DNA of 64,000 bases from Saprospiraceae bacterium. GTDB lineage: Bacteria; Bacteroidota; Bacteroidia; Chitinophagales; Saprospiraceae. The stretch is from positions 62,001-126,000 of the forward strand of contig JADJLQ010000002.1 in NCBI GenBank assembly GCA_016709995.1. The letters run 5' to 3'. Position numbers and translations under genes: made by a program. The stretch's first letter is position 1; every line of letters begins with the position of its first letter. Shown one piece after another: positions 9,525 through 19,229 of this stretch. A model generated the notes under the pieces. It did no database searches. It had not been told where the DNA came from and saw nothing but the letters and a program-made list of their open reading frames with translations.

Positions 9525-10456
9525 AACCTGGTCAATTTACAAAGGATCAACTCCATATCTCGGCCTACTACTATCTTTACCACGATTTGGACCAATTTGT
9601 TTTCATCATCAATAGCCGATCCGGGCGTAAAAGCAATAAAGAACTTCATCAAAGAATAAGTTCGGAAGTAAAGTCATTGGACTTCCTGGCTGATGTATAT
9701 ATAACCGAACACGCTGATGAGACTCAACAGATCATCCGCCAGGAGTTGGCCAAAGGCACTAAATATTTTGTGGCTATCGGTGGAGATGGTACTGTAAATA
9801 CGCTTGCCAAAAATCTGGTCCATACCGACGCTTTTCTAGGTATTATTCCAAGGGGATCTGGTAATGGGCTTGCCCGGCATTTTCATATGCCCAGGAATCT
9901 CAAAGGCGCACTGAATAGACTTGCTCTGAAGAAAAGTAAACTGATCGACGCGATTTTGATCAATGATCATTGGTCCTTTAATGTAGCCGGTATTGGGTTT
10001 GATGGCTATATTTCTACCAAATTTGGGCAGGACGGTAAACGGGGCATGCGCAACTATATGAAACTCATCCATACAGAATATGCCGCATATCCCCCTGTAA
10101 GTATGGAGATTGTTGCGCTTCAACAAACCTTTCACGAGGATTTGTTTCAACTCGCTATAGCCAATGCAAGTCAATATGGTAATAATGCTATCGTAGCACC
10201 TAAGGCCAGCCTGGAGGATCAATTATTGGACATCACATTGATTCAAAAAGTACCAATGACATTATTGCCGTCCTTTTTATTAAAGGTTTTTTCAGGGAAT
10301 ATTCTTAAAAGTCGATATGTGAAGACCATCCAAACTGATCGCTGCACGGTGCACACCTCCAGGCCGGTACACTTTCATACAGATGGTGATGGTCGGGGGA
10401 TCTCTGACAGCTTCGAAATCAGCGTTGTCCCAGGATGTCTTAATATTTTGTGGTAA
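9509..10456 (+). CDS. Diacylglycerol/sphingosine kinase-family lipid kinase (YegS/LCB5-like)
   Basis: ATP-dependent kinase likely acting on diacylglycerol or another lipid alcohol at the membrane. The catalytic DAGK domain shows FIINSRSGRKSN near residue 31, the GGDGTVN nucleotide loop and IPRGSGNGLARHF. The C-terminal part carries the YegS/DAGK beta-sandwich ending with HTDGDGRGI. 315 residues is usual for the family. The ATG at 9509 lies inside the end of the preceding oxidoreductase gene; a later start is possible because the first 27 residues have no family motif. Confidence 0.87.
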   Translation: MDDIVKPGQFTKDQLHISAYYYLYHDLDQFVFIINSRSGRKSNKELHQRISSEVKSLDFLADVYITEHADETQQIIRQELAKGTKYFVAIGGDGTVNTLAKNLVHTDAFLGIIPRGSGNGLARHFHMPRNLKGALNRLALKKSKLIDAILINDHWSFNVAGIGFDGYISTKFGQDGKRGMRNYMKLIHTEYAAYPPVSMEIVALQQTFHEDLFQLAIANASQYGNNAIVAPKASLEDQLLDITLIQKVPMTLLPSFLLKVFSGNILKSRYVKTIQTDRCTVHTSRPVHFHTDGDGRGISDSFEISVVPGCLNILW

Positions 10457-10590
10457 CCACACCCTCTATCAAGTAGTTTTTTTGGATATATAAGTAGGAC
10501 AAATTCAACACATTGAGTCAAAGATTTGATACAAATTCCTTTGTCAGAATTTTTATAACCCTATTGACGCTGAAGTAGATAGAGATTGAC

Positions 10591-10620
10591 TTGTACATTG
10601 AGCCAAAAAGTGTACTTTTG
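10591..10620 (+). promoter_or_regulatory. Bacteroidota-type promoter for the foldase gene
   Basis: TTG at 10591-10593 is followed after 19 bases by TACTTTTG at 10613-10620. This is an exact match to the Bacteroidota sigma-70 consensus TTG-N19-TAnnTTTG. Transcription would start near 10626, leaving a leader of about 70 bases before the ATG at 10696. Confidence 0.7.
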
Positions 10621-10695
10621 CATTCGCTTTTTCAAACAGAGGCTAATACTCTGATATATTAAATATTTTTATAAATTATAAATTGTTGATTAAAA

Positions 10696-12813
10696 ATGGC
10701 TTTAATAGGTAAAATACGAAAACATAGCTGGATTATGGTTGTATTGATAGGCCTTGCTCTATTGAGCTTCCTGGTCATGGATGTAGTTACTAATAAATCT
10801 TTGGGTGGAAGTCAAGCTAAATTCAGTATCGGCAAGGTAAATGGCAAAAGTATTGATTACAATGACTTTTCCAGGACAGAGCAGATCCTCTATAACAGCA
10901 GTACTGTAGATCCTTATGTTCGTCGAAATTATCTTTGGAATTATTTGGTAGAAAGCTCCATCCTTGAGACTCAATCTGATAAATTGGGTTTTGGAGTCAG
11001 TGAAACCGAAATGGAGGAACTACAATTTGGCAATAACCTTAGCCCCATCATCCAACAAAGATTTATCAATCCAAGTACAGGAATCGTGGATAGAGATCAA
11101 CTCAATCAGATCAAACAAGGACTAGATAATAACTCCCTGAGACCTGACCTGGTAACTTACTGGAATGAACAGAAAAAAGAGATCGTCAAAGACAAGTTAC
11201 AGACCAAATACACAAGCTTGATCTCAAAAGCTATCTATGTACCCGCCTGGATGGCAGAGATGAAAAACAAAGAATCTAACGAGCTCATCGATTTTCAATA
11301 TGTCAAACTTCCTTTTGACCTCGTCACTGACAGTATCGCCATCACCGATAAAGAGGTTCAGCAGTATATCAATGATCATAAGGCCAACTATAAGTATACA
11401 GAAGAGGCTAGATTTTTAGAATATGTCAATTTTAACATCGTCCCTACTTCTCAAGACAGTGCTGCCATATATGATGAGCTCAATGCAATGGTTGATAGCT
11501 TTAAGACAGCTCTCAACGATTCGTTTTTTATTATGCAGAATGAGGGCACTTTGGATCCTGCTTATTTTACGGAGGCACAATTGAGCCCTGAGCATGCATC
11601 TACTATCTATGGATTGCCTACAGGCGGGGTAGTTGGTCCCTATATCGATGGTACAGATTACAAGATAGCCAAGCTGGTTGGTCGTAAAAAAATCGCTGAC
11701 TCAGTGACCGTAAGGCACATTTTGCGTTCGGTGCAGACCGCAGATCAACTTCCATCTGCTCAGCAGACTATAGATAGCCTTAAAAAATTATTAGAAGCTG
11801 GTACAGCCAGATTTGATTCTCTGGCCATCCGTTTTTCTCAGGATCCAGGTTCTGGATTTAATGGGGGTGATCTGGGTACGGTAGGTCATGATGTCATGGT
11901 AAAACCATTTAATGATGTGATATTTTTTCAGGCGACGCCAAAAAATTATTACACTGTAGCGACTCAGTTTGGAATACACCTGATAGAAGTTACTAAACAA
12001 TCTTTTGGCAAAAACAGTCCTGATTGGGTAAAAGTAGCTTATGTAAGACGACCAATTATTCCATCTCAGGAAACTCAAAATGCGATAGAAGATGAAGTCA
12101 CTACGCTCAATAATGCAAGCAGGAATCTTACAGATCTTAAAAAATCTTTAGCCTCCAGATCTGATTTGAGTTTTGAGAAGACAGGAGCTGTAAGGCAGAA
12201 TGACGCGACAGCAGGTTTATTGCCTTCCAGTGAAAGCACACGATCTATGGTGAGGTGGGCATTCGATAAAAAGACCAATGTAGGCGATGTGTCTCCTGAA
12301 GTGTATATGTACGAAGATGCAGTCAACTTTTACACGAAACAAATCACCATAGCCGGATTGAAATCCATTCAGCCAAAAGGTCTGGCTAATGTCGAAACTG
12401 TACGTGATGATATCAGCATGATCTTGTCTAATAAAAAACGGGCTCAAAAATTAATCTCCGAGATTGGTTCTACAGCAGATATTTATGCTTTATCTACAAA
12501 ATATAATACCAAGGTTGATACCGCAAGCAGCGTCAATTTTAGTACCAGCTTTCTACCACAGATGGGCAATGAACCAAAAGTCATTGCCACCGCCTTCGGA
12601 ACAGAAAAAAATGCTACTTCCAAGCCAATCACCGGCAATGGTGGGGTTTATGTAGTCAAGACCGTTCAGCGGGTTCCCTCCATTGGCGAATCTGATCTTT
12701 CATTCTTCAAAGAGCAGGCTAACGCTGTATCCAAAAACAATGTTCAGTCTTTTTTTATGGAATCTCTTAAAAAGAATGCCAATATCAAAGACAATCGTTA
12801 TACCTTTTTCTAA
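10696..12813 (+). CDS. Membrane-anchored peptidyl-prolyl isomerase, PpiD/SurA-like
   Basis: Periplasmic foldase held by one N-terminal helix (MALIGKIRKHSWIMVVLIGL, to about residue 30), as in PpiD. A SurA_N-like chaperone part follows (GKVNGKSIDYNDF, residues about 50-190). One parvulin domain lies near 345-440, with VRHILRSV, FSQDPGSGFNGGDLG and the closing FGIHLIEV. The rest resembles the PpiD C-terminal region. 705 residues is the common length in Bacteroidota. It probably assists folding of outer-membrane proteins such as the barrel receptor and PorZ. It has its own strong promoter and a terminator, so it is likely monocistronic. Confidence 0.9.
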   Translation: MALIGKIRKHSWIMVVLIGLALLSFLVMDVVTNKSLGGSQAKFSIGKVNGKSIDYNDFSRTEQILYNSSTVDPYVRRNYLWNYLVESSILETQSDKLGFGVSETEMEELQFGNNLSPIIQQRFINPSTGIVDRDQLNQIKQGLDNNSLRPDLVTYWNEQKKEIVKDKLQTKYTSLISKAIYVPAWMAEMKNKESNELIDFQYVKLPFDLVTDSIAITDKEVQQYINDHKANYKYTEEARFLEYVNFNIVPTSQDSAAIYDELNAMVDSFKTALNDSFFIMQNEGTLDPAYFTEAQLSPEHASTIYGLPTGGVVGPYIDGTDYKIAKLVGRKKIADSVTVRHILRSVQTADQLPSAQQTIDSLKKLLEAGTARFDSLAIRFSQDPGSGFNGGDLGTVGHDVMVKPFNDVIFFQATPKNYYTVATQFGIHLIEVTKQSFGKNSPDWVKVAYVRRPIIPSQETQNAIEDEVTTLNNASRNLTDLKKSLASRSDLSFEKTGAVRQNDATAGLLPSSESTRSMVRWAFDKKTNVGDVSPEVYMYEDAVNFYTKQITIAGLKSIQPKGLANVETVRDDISMILSNKKRAQKLISEIGSTADIYALSTKYNTKVDTASSVNFSTSFLPQMGNEPKVIATAFGTEKNATSKPITGNGGVYVVKTVQRVPSIGESDLSFFKEQANAVSKNNVQSFFMESLKKNANIKDNRYTFF

Positions 12814-12839
12814 GTTCAATATAAGAAATACAACACCAG

Positions 12840-12875
12840 AGGCCATTGCAGCGATGTGATGGCCTTATTTTATTC
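12840..12875 (+). terminator. Probable rho-independent terminator after the foldase gene
   Basis: Arms AGGCCAT (12840-12846) and ATGGCCT (12859-12865) enclose a 12-base loop and are followed by the T-rich tail TATTTTATT. It lies 27 bp after the stop codon. Confidence 0.55.
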
Positions 12876-12954
12876 TTGGTTTTCATGTTCTGCAAAATAG
12901 CATAGGCTTGAATGGCTAATTAATTGTGGTTTCCTTTTGCATGATATGATCTCT

Positions 12955-13599
12955 TCAGAATTCTTTAGACCAGGAAGAGGAGTGCCTTTTGTATTTACCA
13001 ATGACCCAAAAAAAGCCTGCTACTAACAATACTATACCAAAACTCCAAATACCACTTTTCATTTCTAAGGCATAGACTCCGGTAATAGCAAATATGATCG
13101 CCGCAGGCAAAATCCCCAATAATGAGGCTATGATGAACTTTTGTACCGGCATTTGAATGACTCCTGCCATGATACTAATACTTTCCGCCATCAAAGGTAT
13201 CGGCCGAGAAATAAGCACAGCCAGTCCACCCCATTTTTTCATTGCGTCTGAAGCTTGTTCTTGTTCCTGCATGGTGATAAATTTATTGATCATGGGTCCG
13301 CTTTTGTATCCCAGATAGTATCCAGCACAGGAGGCCATTACCCCACCTATCAAAGAAAATAAACTACCTAACCAAACTCCAAATATGGCACCATGGGCGA
13401 TCATAACCAGGCTCGCCGGGATTGGGAGTATCACATCCGCTATGAGTAACCCTATTCCTGCACATGCTGCTATCAATCCTCCCTGGTGAAGAAGGACCTC
13501 AGGATTTTTTAGAAGCCGAATATCCATTTCTTCTACTGCGAAAAATAGGATTAAAGCCATAGTGCACAGGATGATAAAAAATAATAAATATCGTCTCAT
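12955..13599 (-). CDS. VTT/DedA-like (TVP38/TMEM64) membrane protein
   Basis: Polytopic inner-membrane protein of the SNARE-associated/VTT family, which is linked to lipid or undecaprenyl-phosphate translocation in other bacteria. Visible features are an N-terminal helix, the re-entrant motif DVILPIPASLVMIAHGAIFG near residue 55, the second half-repeat SRPIPLMAESISIMAG near 130, and two C-terminal helices. 214 residues is typical. It is convergent with the foldase gene and stands alone. Substrate unknown. Confidence 0.82.
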   Translation of the reverse strand: MRRYLLFFIILCTMALILFFAVEEMDIRLLKNPEVLLHQGGLIAACAGIGLLIADVILPIPASLVMIAHGAIFGVWLGSLFSLIGGVMASCAGYYLGYKSGPMINKFITMQEQEQASDAMKKWGGLAVLISRPIPLMAESISIMAGVIQMPVQKFIIASLLGILPAAIIFAITGVYALEMKSGIWSFGIVLLVAGFFWVIGKYKRHSSSWSKEF

Positions 13600-14071
13600 T
13601 ATGAAATTTACTTAAAAACATGCATGAAAACTATCTAATCAAAGAAGATTCTGATTACATTTTTATTGATTACCCTTTTTTCAGTAAAAAAAATAAAACA
13701 ATATAGCATGCCGGCAAATATTACCAATACGAATATAAGAGCTCAATAATCAGGCTCTTAGCGTTATACTCCCACACAGCCAACAACATTATACAAACGG
13801 CTACAAACACCTACAACCGCAAGTAATTGATTAGAATACGACTATCGCTTGGCCGCTGATACATCTTTGTCCCGATGATTTAATCCTGACTATCCTGTTA
13901 GCATCCAATCAACAACAATAAAAAATAAATAAATACTAACTATGAACCGCAGACACCACATACAGACGAAAGAGATCGTAAGCGTCGCTACCATGCGTAC
14001 ATCAAAAAGCATAACTATCTGTAGCATCTATTTGTAAACAATATTTTTTAACCAATAAATTTTTAATTATT
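13600..14071. other. Intergenic region upstream of ssb, no supported gene
   Basis: A/T-rich DNA between the divergent VTT gene and ssb. A 31-codon frame (13942-14037, MNRRHHIQTKEIVSV...) ends 34 bp before ssb; it has no family signature and could be chance or a leader peptide. A TATTTG box near 14030 is a weak, one-base-short match to the Bacteroidota -7 motif. Confidence 0.35.
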
Positions 14072-14422
14072 ATGACAAGCGTAACGAACAAAGTCCAGTT
14101 AATGGGTCACCTCGGGCAGGAGCCGATGATCAAGCAATTTTCCACCGGATCCAAGATGGCATCCTTCTCACTAGCCACTAATGAATCTTATACCAGTGCC
14201 AGTGGGACAAAAATCGAAAATACCCAATGGCATCGCCTGGTAGCCTGGGGTGAAATTGCAGAAAAAGTAGAACAAGAGCTAAAAAAAGGTGCCAAAATAA
14301 CCCTGACAGGCAAATTAAGTCAGCGTAGTTATGAAGCCAAAGACGGTACTAAGCGGTATACCACGGAGATTGTGGTCAATGAGTTTGAGTTGATGCAAAC
14401 TGAAAAACTATTGGCAGCATAA
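14072..14422 (+). CDS. ssb: Single-stranded DNA-binding protein (short, no acidic tail)
   Basis: OB-fold protein binding ssDNA in replication and repair. The sequence has the SSB pattern NKVQLMGHLGQEPMI, then FSLATNES, TQWHRLVAWGEIAEKV and KGAKITLTGKLSQRSYE, ending in the strand TTEIVVNEFELM. At 116 residues the OB fold is nearly the whole protein. The Gly/Gln-rich linker and the acidic tip ending in DxPF, used by canonical SSB to recruit partners, are absent. It may therefore be an accessory SSB. It lies 146 bp upstream of recA on the same strand, which fits a repair or competence role. Confidence 0.9.
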   Translation: MTSVTNKVQLMGHLGQEPMIKQFSTGSKMASFSLATNESYTSASGTKIENTQWHRLVAWGEIAEKVEQELKKGAKITLTGKLSQRSYEAKDGTKRYTTEIVVNEFELMQTEKLLAA

Positions 14423-14521
14423 AACAATGGATATGGGTACCTCAGGTCTATGGATGAATAGATCGACCAATTAATGTCGAATATTTAAATGTAGATCTGA
14501 GGTTATATCATATACATATAT

Positions 14522-14529
14522 TACATTTG
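14522..14529 (+). promoter_or_regulatory. Candidate -7 element for recA
   Basis: TACATTTG matches TAnnTTTG and lies 39 bp before the recA ATG. No TTG is found at the -33 distance, so only half of the promoter is supported. No LexA-type palindrome was recognised. Confidence 0.38.
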
Positions 14530-14568
14530 TGCGTAATATTTTAAATATAATTTTATAAATAATTGATA

Positions 14569-15609
14569 ATGAGCAACGAACGCGACGCAAAACATAAAGC
14601 CCTGCAACTTACCCTCGACAAACTGGAGAAGACCTACGGTAAGGGCACGATCATGAAGCTTGGAGACCGACAAGTCGAGGATGTAGAAGTGATATCTACG
14701 GGTTCTCTGGGTCTTGATATAGCCTTAGGCATCGGCGGACTGCCAAAAGGCAGAGTGATAGAAATATATGGCCCTGAATCTTCTGGAAAAACCACCCTGG
14801 CTATTCATGCCATAGCGGAATGCCAAAAGAAAGGTGGTATGGCTGCATTTATAGATGCCGAACATGCTTTTGACCGGCATTACGCCGAAGCGCTGGGAGT
14901 AGATACAGAAAACCTGCTGATTTCTCAGCCAGATAATGGAGAGCAGGCGCTGGAGATAGCAGAAAACTTGATTCGATCAGGAGCTATAGATATCATCGTC
15001 ATAGATTCTGTCGCAGCTTTGGTACCAAGAGCCGAGATAGAAGGGGAGATGGGTGATAGTAAGATGGGATTGCAGGCCAGACTGATGTCCCAAGCCATGC
15101 GAAAGCTCACCGGTACTATTGGTCGCACAGGTTGTTGCTGCATATTTATCAATCAATTGCGTGAAAAGATCGGTGTCATGTTTGGTAATCCGGAGACGAC
15201 CACCGGTGGAAATGCTTTAAAATTTTATGCCAGTATTAGGCTTGATATCAGAAGACAAGGTTCGCCAATAAAGGACAAAGAAGGTAATATGTTGGGCAAT
15301 ACCGTCAAAGTCAAAGTGGTCAAAAACAAATTGGCGCCACCTTTCCGTATAGCCAATTTTGACATTACCTACGGCGAAGGCATCTCTAAAATCGGTGAAA
15401 TCGTTGATCTTGGAGTAGACCTGGAAATCATCCAAAAAAGTGGTGCCTGGTTTAGCTATGGCGGTTCTAAAATCGCTCAGGGTCGGGAAGCTGCCAAACA
15501 ATTCATGGCTGACAATCCGGAAGTAGCTGATGAAATCGAGACTAAGATCAGAGAAAAAGTGGAAGCCGGCGCAGCTGTAGGTAAGGCAGTGGCCAGCACG
15601 GAAGACTAA
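14569..15609 (+). CDS. recA: RecA recombinase
   Basis: ATP-dependent strand-exchange protein and SOS co-protease. The ATG at 14569 (MSNERDAKHK) is preferred to a TTG two codons earlier. Visible motifs: Walker A GPESSGKTT at 68-76, Walker B region IDIIVIDSVAALVPRAEIEG, the L1/L2 loops around EGEMGDSKMGLQARLMSQ and INQLREKIGVMFGNPETTTGG, and KFYASIRLDIRR. 346 residues is normal, with a short C-terminus lacking a long acidic tail. A strong terminator follows, so it is transcribed alone or with ssb. Confidence 0.98.
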   Translation: MSNERDAKHKALQLTLDKLEKTYGKGTIMKLGDRQVEDVEVISTGSLGLDIALGIGGLPKGRVIEIYGPESSGKTTLAIHAIAECQKKGGMAAFIDAEHAFDRHYAEALGVDTENLLISQPDNGEQALEIAENLIRSGAIDIIVIDSVAALVPRAEIEGEMGDSKMGLQARLMSQAMRKLTGTIGRTGCCCIFINQLREKIGVMFGNPETTTGGNALKFYASIRLDIRRQGSPIKDKEGNMLGNTVKVKVVKNKLAPPFRIANFDITYGEGISKIGEIVDLGVDLEIIQKSGAWFSYGGSKIAQGREAAKQFMADNPEVADEIETKIREKVEAGAAVGKAVASTED

Positions 15610-15660
15610 ACCCCTTATTGGGTAATGAAAATTAAAAAAATTAGTTTTTTGAGTTCAGAG

Positions 15661-15684
15661 AAAAGGCCTTTTTAAGGCCTTTTT
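15661..15684 (+). terminator. Rho-independent terminator after recA
   Basis: AAAAGGCC (15661-15668) pairs with GGCCTTTT (15676-15683) across a 7-base loop, with the T-run as part of the 3' arm. It lies 51 bp after the recA stop. Confidence 0.75.
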
Positions 15685-15854
15685 CAATGGAGTAATTCTT
15701 AACTTTCACCTTCGCTTGTGAAAGATCACAAAATCTATATTTTTAGAAATAACATTTTTTGGCCCCATTTTTCATTAAAAACAAAAGCAGATAGTAGGCT
15801 TTAGTCATAAAAAATATAATTTTACAGCTGATTTTCAACTACAAAAATTTAAAA

Positions 15855-18053
15855 ATGGCAATTTCAAGATTTAAAGCCCTGGATCTGGCTCAAAACCGAC
15901 CTATAGCCCATGTCAAGATACCTGATCAAAAGATCTCAGAGTATTATGGCTGCAATACTTTTAATGATGATGTGATGAAGTCTCTGCTGAGTCCTGAGGC
16001 TTACAAAAAAATATCGGATGCCATACTTTCTGGTTCTAAAATAGACAGAGATGCTTCTGATGAAGTGGCAGCTGCTATGAAATCATGGGCAGTATCCAAA
16101 GGAGCGACTCATTACACTCATTGGTTCCAACCATTGACCGGGTCTACAGCAGAAAAGCATGATGCCTTTTTTGACATCGATTATAAAACAGGAAAAGCTA
16201 TAGAAAAATTTAAAGGGTCTGCCCTGGTACAACAAGAGCCTGATGCATCTTCTTTTCCATCTGGTGGTATTCGATCTACTTTCGAAGCACGTGGTTATAC
16301 AGCATGGGATCCCTCTTCTCCTGCGTTTATCATGGAAAACCTGGGTGGAACAGCGACACTTTGTATTCCTTCCGTGTTTGTCTCCTATACCAGTGAAGCA
16401 CTAGATTATAAAACACCTCTTTTAAAAGCCATCGCACAGGTAGATAAAGCAGCTACTGCGGTGATGAAAGATTATTTTGATCGGGATGTTAAAAGAGTCA
16501 TTGCCACTCTCGGCCCTGAACAAGAATATTTCGTGATCGACGAAGCATTGTTTAATGCCCGACCTGACCTGATGATGGCTGGCAGGACCGTATTTGGTCA
16601 CGCCCCTGCAAAAGGCCAACAATTAGAAGATCATTATTTTGGTTCTATACCTCCCAGAGTCAATGCTTTTATGGTTGACTTTGAGATAGAAGCCCAAAAA
16701 CTTGGTATCCCTGCTCGTACCCGACACAACGAAGTAGCTCCTGCACAGTTTGAAGTAGCTCCTACTTTTGAAGAACTCAACCTGGCATGCGATCACAATC
16801 AGTTACTGATAGACTTGATGGGAAAAGTAGCTGCCAAACACAAGCTAAAAGTCCTGTTTCATGAAAAACCATTTGCAGGCATCAACGGATCCGGCAAGCA
16901 CAATAACTGGTCATTGGGTACAGATACCGGTATTAACCTGCTCGGACCAAGCTCCAAACCTAAAGAAAACCTGAGATTCCTTACTTTCTTTGTCAATGTA
17001 GTCAAAGCGGTAGCAGACAATGCTGATCTGTTGAGAGCATCTATCGCCACTCCGGGCAATGAACACCGTCTCGGAGCAAACGAAGCTCCTCCAGCCATCA
17101 TGTCGGTATTTGTAGGTAACACGATGAATAGAGTATTGACAGAGTTTGAAAAGAACAAAGAAATTACTTTAGAAAAAGGTGACAATGTCTATATGAAGTT
17201 GGGTGTAAATAAAATACCACCCCTTATCCTCGATAATACTGACAGAAACAGGACTTCGCCCTTTGCTTTTACCGGTAATAAATTTGAATTTAGAGCGGTA
17301 GGTTCCAGTGCAAACTGCGCTCATCCTATGACCGTGCTCAATACGATGGTCGCAAATCAATTATTTACATTCAAAGAAGATGTAGACAAGCTCATAGCTG
17401 GTGGTCAAAAGAAAGAACTGGCTATCACTGAGGTACTACAAGGTTATATCCGATCTTCTAAAAAAATAATTTTTGAAGGAAATAACTATTCAGAAGAATG
17501 GGTAAAAGAAGCTGCCAAACGCAAGTTGAGTAATATCAAGGATACTCCATCCGCCCTGGCTATCTTCCTTAAAAAAGAGAATGTGGCTTTGTTTGAAAAA
17601 TTAGGCATATTCAATGAAAAGGAATTGCATGCAAGAGTAGAGATAGAGTGGGAAAATTATGTCAAAAAAGTTCAGATAGAAAGCAGGGTACTTGGGGACT
17701 TAGCCATTAACCATATCGTATCCACCGCTCTTAAATATCAAACCAGGTTAGTAGACAATGTACGTGGTCAAAAGGAAATCAAAATCCCGGCCACCTTATA
17801 TAAGCCTACGATGGATACCATCAAAAAAATCTCTGAGTATACCGGCAAGATTCAAACTTTGGTAGAGCAAATGACTGAAGCCCGTAAAAAAGCCAATACA
17901 ATTGAAGATTCTCACAAAAGGGCTTTGGCATACAATCAAAAAGTCAAATCCTTCTTTGATCCCATCCGTTATTGTATAGACAAACTGGAATTGATCGTAG
18001 ATGATGATGAATGGCCAATGCCGAAGTATCGTGAAATTCTGATGATCAGATAA
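15855..18053 (+). CDS. glnN: Glutamine synthetase type III
   Basis: Makes glutamine from glutamate, ammonia and ATP. GSIII is the long form characteristic of Bacteroidota and some cyanobacteria. Seen here: GATHYTHWFQPLTG near residue 85, FPSGGIRSTFEARGYTAWDP, the catalytic core TLGPEQEYFVID, GKHNNWSLGTDTG (ammonium/ATP site), NEHRLGANEAPPA and the GSIII-specific C-terminal helical region. 732 residues matches the family (about 725-730). It stands alone with its own terminator. A second, shorter GS homologue at 33437-34795 has a different role. Confidence 0.96.
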   Translation: MAISRFKALDLAQNRPIAHVKIPDQKISEYYGCNTFNDDVMKSLLSPEAYKKISDAILSGSKIDRDASDEVAAAMKSWAVSKGATHYTHWFQPLTGSTAEKHDAFFDIDYKTGKAIEKFKGSALVQQEPDASSFPSGGIRSTFEARGYTAWDPSSPAFIMENLGGTATLCIPSVFVSYTSEALDYKTPLLKAIAQVDKAATAVMKDYFDRDVKRVIATLGPEQEYFVIDEALFNARPDLMMAGRTVFGHAPAKGQQLEDHYFGSIPPRVNAFMVDFEIEAQKLGIPARTRHNEVAPAQFEVAPTFEELNLACDHNQLLIDLMGKVAAKHKLKVLFHEKPFAGINGSGKHNNWSLGTDTGINLLGPSSKPKENLRFLTFFVNVVKAVADNADLLRASIATPGNEHRLGANEAPPAIMSVFVGNTMNRVLTEFEKNKEITLEKGDNVYMKLGVNKIPPLILDNTDRNRTSPFAFTGNKFEFRAVGSSANCAHPMTVLNTMVANQLFTFKEDVDKLIAGGQKKELAITEVLQGYIRSSKKIIFEGNNYSEEWVKEAAKRKLSNIKDTPSALAIFLKKENVALFEKLGIFNEKELHARVEIEWENYVKKVQIESRVLGDLAINHIVSTALKYQTRLVDNVRGQKEIKIPATLYKPTMDTIKKISEYTGKIQTLVEQMTEARKKANTIEDSHKRALAYNQKVKSFFDPIRYCIDKLELIVDDDEWPMPKYREILMIR

Positions 18054-18077
18054 TTATTCATTCTACATAAAGCTTAT

Positions 18078-18115
18078 AAAAGCGCCTCATCTATGATGCA
18101 GGCGCTTTTTCTTTT
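18078..18115 (+). terminator. Rho-independent terminator after glnN
   Basis: AAAAGCGCCT (18078-18087) pairs with AGGCGCTTTT (18100-18109). The loop can extend the stem through CATC/GATG. T-rich sequence follows. Confidence 0.82.
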
Positions 18116-18218
18116 ATTCCATGTGGTGGTCGTATTGGAACCACTTTTGATATAAAGCTCATGGGTAAAATATCCTTTATGTAAAGACCATGATGATATA
18201 TACTAAAGTGATAGAAGC

Positions 18219-18226
18219 TATATTTG
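18219..18226 (+). promoter_or_regulatory. Candidate -7 element for oxyR
   Basis: TATATTTG fits TAnnTTTG, 25 bp before the ATG of oxyR. There is no TTG at the -33 position, so support is partial. Confidence 0.38.
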
Positions 18227-18251
18227 TATTGACAGCTTCAATATCTTTAAA

Positions 18252-19196
18252 ATGAATATTCAACAATTAGAGTACATTATTGCCCTGGATACACACCGGC
18301 ACTTTGTAAAAGCCGCGGAGACTTGCTTTGTGACCCAGGCTACCCTCAGTACCATGGTCAAAAAGCTTGAAGAAGAACTGGGTGTCAAGATCTTTGACAG
18401 GAGTAAACTGCCTATCATACCCACAGAAACAGGCAAAAAAATCATTGCTCAAGCCAAAAATATCCTGCAAGAGAGTCATCGACTTCAAGAGATCGTTCAA
18501 GAGCAAAAAGGGAAAGTAACCGGAGAGCTGCGCATTGGTATCATACCCACCCTTGCACCTTATTTATTGCCCTTGTTTTTAAATTCATTTTTAAAAAAAT
18601 ATCCCGAGCTCAAATTAAAAATAAGTGAACTGACCACGGACGAAATCATCCACAAACTGGAGCGATTAGAGCTGGATGCGGGCATTTTGGCCACCCCACT
18701 GAATGATGTCCGATTGTATGAAGAATCTTTGTTTTTTGAAGAATTTGTGGTCTATGCATCCTCAGAAGAAAAATTAATGCGCAAAAAGTATGTTATAGCC
18801 AGTGATATTGATATCAACAGGCTGTGGCTATTAGAAGAAGGGCACTGCCTCAGGTCCCAGGTGATCAATCTATGTGAATTAAAAAACAGGGAAAAAGAGA
18901 TGCACCAGTTAAGTTTTGAAGCAGGGACAATCGAAACTTTGAAAAAAATAGTCGATATTAATCAGGGCATTACCATCCTGCCTATGCTGGCACTCAAAGA
19001 TATACCTGACCATAAAATAGACTGCATCCGCTATTTTAAAAGTCCCGTGCCAGTCCGGGAAATCGGTATCGTGACTTTTCGTAAGCATATCAAGAGGTAT
19101 ATCATCGATGCGCTTAAATGTGAAATCTTGTCTACCCTACCACCGGAGATAAAAAACCAGAAAAAAAAGGACTTCATTAAAACTCAGTTGTATTGA
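18252..19196 (+). CDS. oxyR: LysR-family peroxide sensor OxyR
   Basis: Transcription factor activated by H2O2 through disulfide formation. The N-terminal winged HTH covers about residues 1-60 (MNIQQLEYIIALDTHRHFVK, ATLSTMVKKLEEELG). The LysR substrate domain contains GHCLRSQVINLC, whose cysteines fall at residues 199 and 208, the same positions and spacing as the redox pair of E. coli OxyR. 314 residues is a normal length. Target genes cannot be seen; the di-haem peroxidase at 28001 is a plausible but unproven member of the same response. It is single and unlinked to a catalase or Dps gene here. Confidence 0.9.
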   Translation: MNIQQLEYIIALDTHRHFVKAAETCFVTQATLSTMVKKLEEELGVKIFDRSKLPIIPTETGKKIIAQAKNILQESHRLQEIVQEQKGKVTGELRIGIIPTLAPYLLPLFLNSFLKKYPELKLKISELTTDEIIHKLERLELDAGILATPLNDVRLYEESLFFEEFVVYASSEEKLMRKKYVIASDIDINRLWLLEEGHCLRSQVINLCELKNREKEMHQLSFEAGTIETLKKIVDINQGITILPMLALKDIPDHKIDCIRYFKSPVPVREIGIVTFRKHIKRYIIDALKCEILSTLPPEIKNQKKKDFIKTQLY

Positions 19197-19229
19197 CCAG
19201 TCTGATCCATTAGCACACCCCACGGGTAA

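Noticed and set aside
13942..14037. 31-codon frame upstream of ssb as a leader peptide gene
   Set aside because: No similarity, no initiation signal and no attenuator-like hairpin nearby; such a length is expected by chance.
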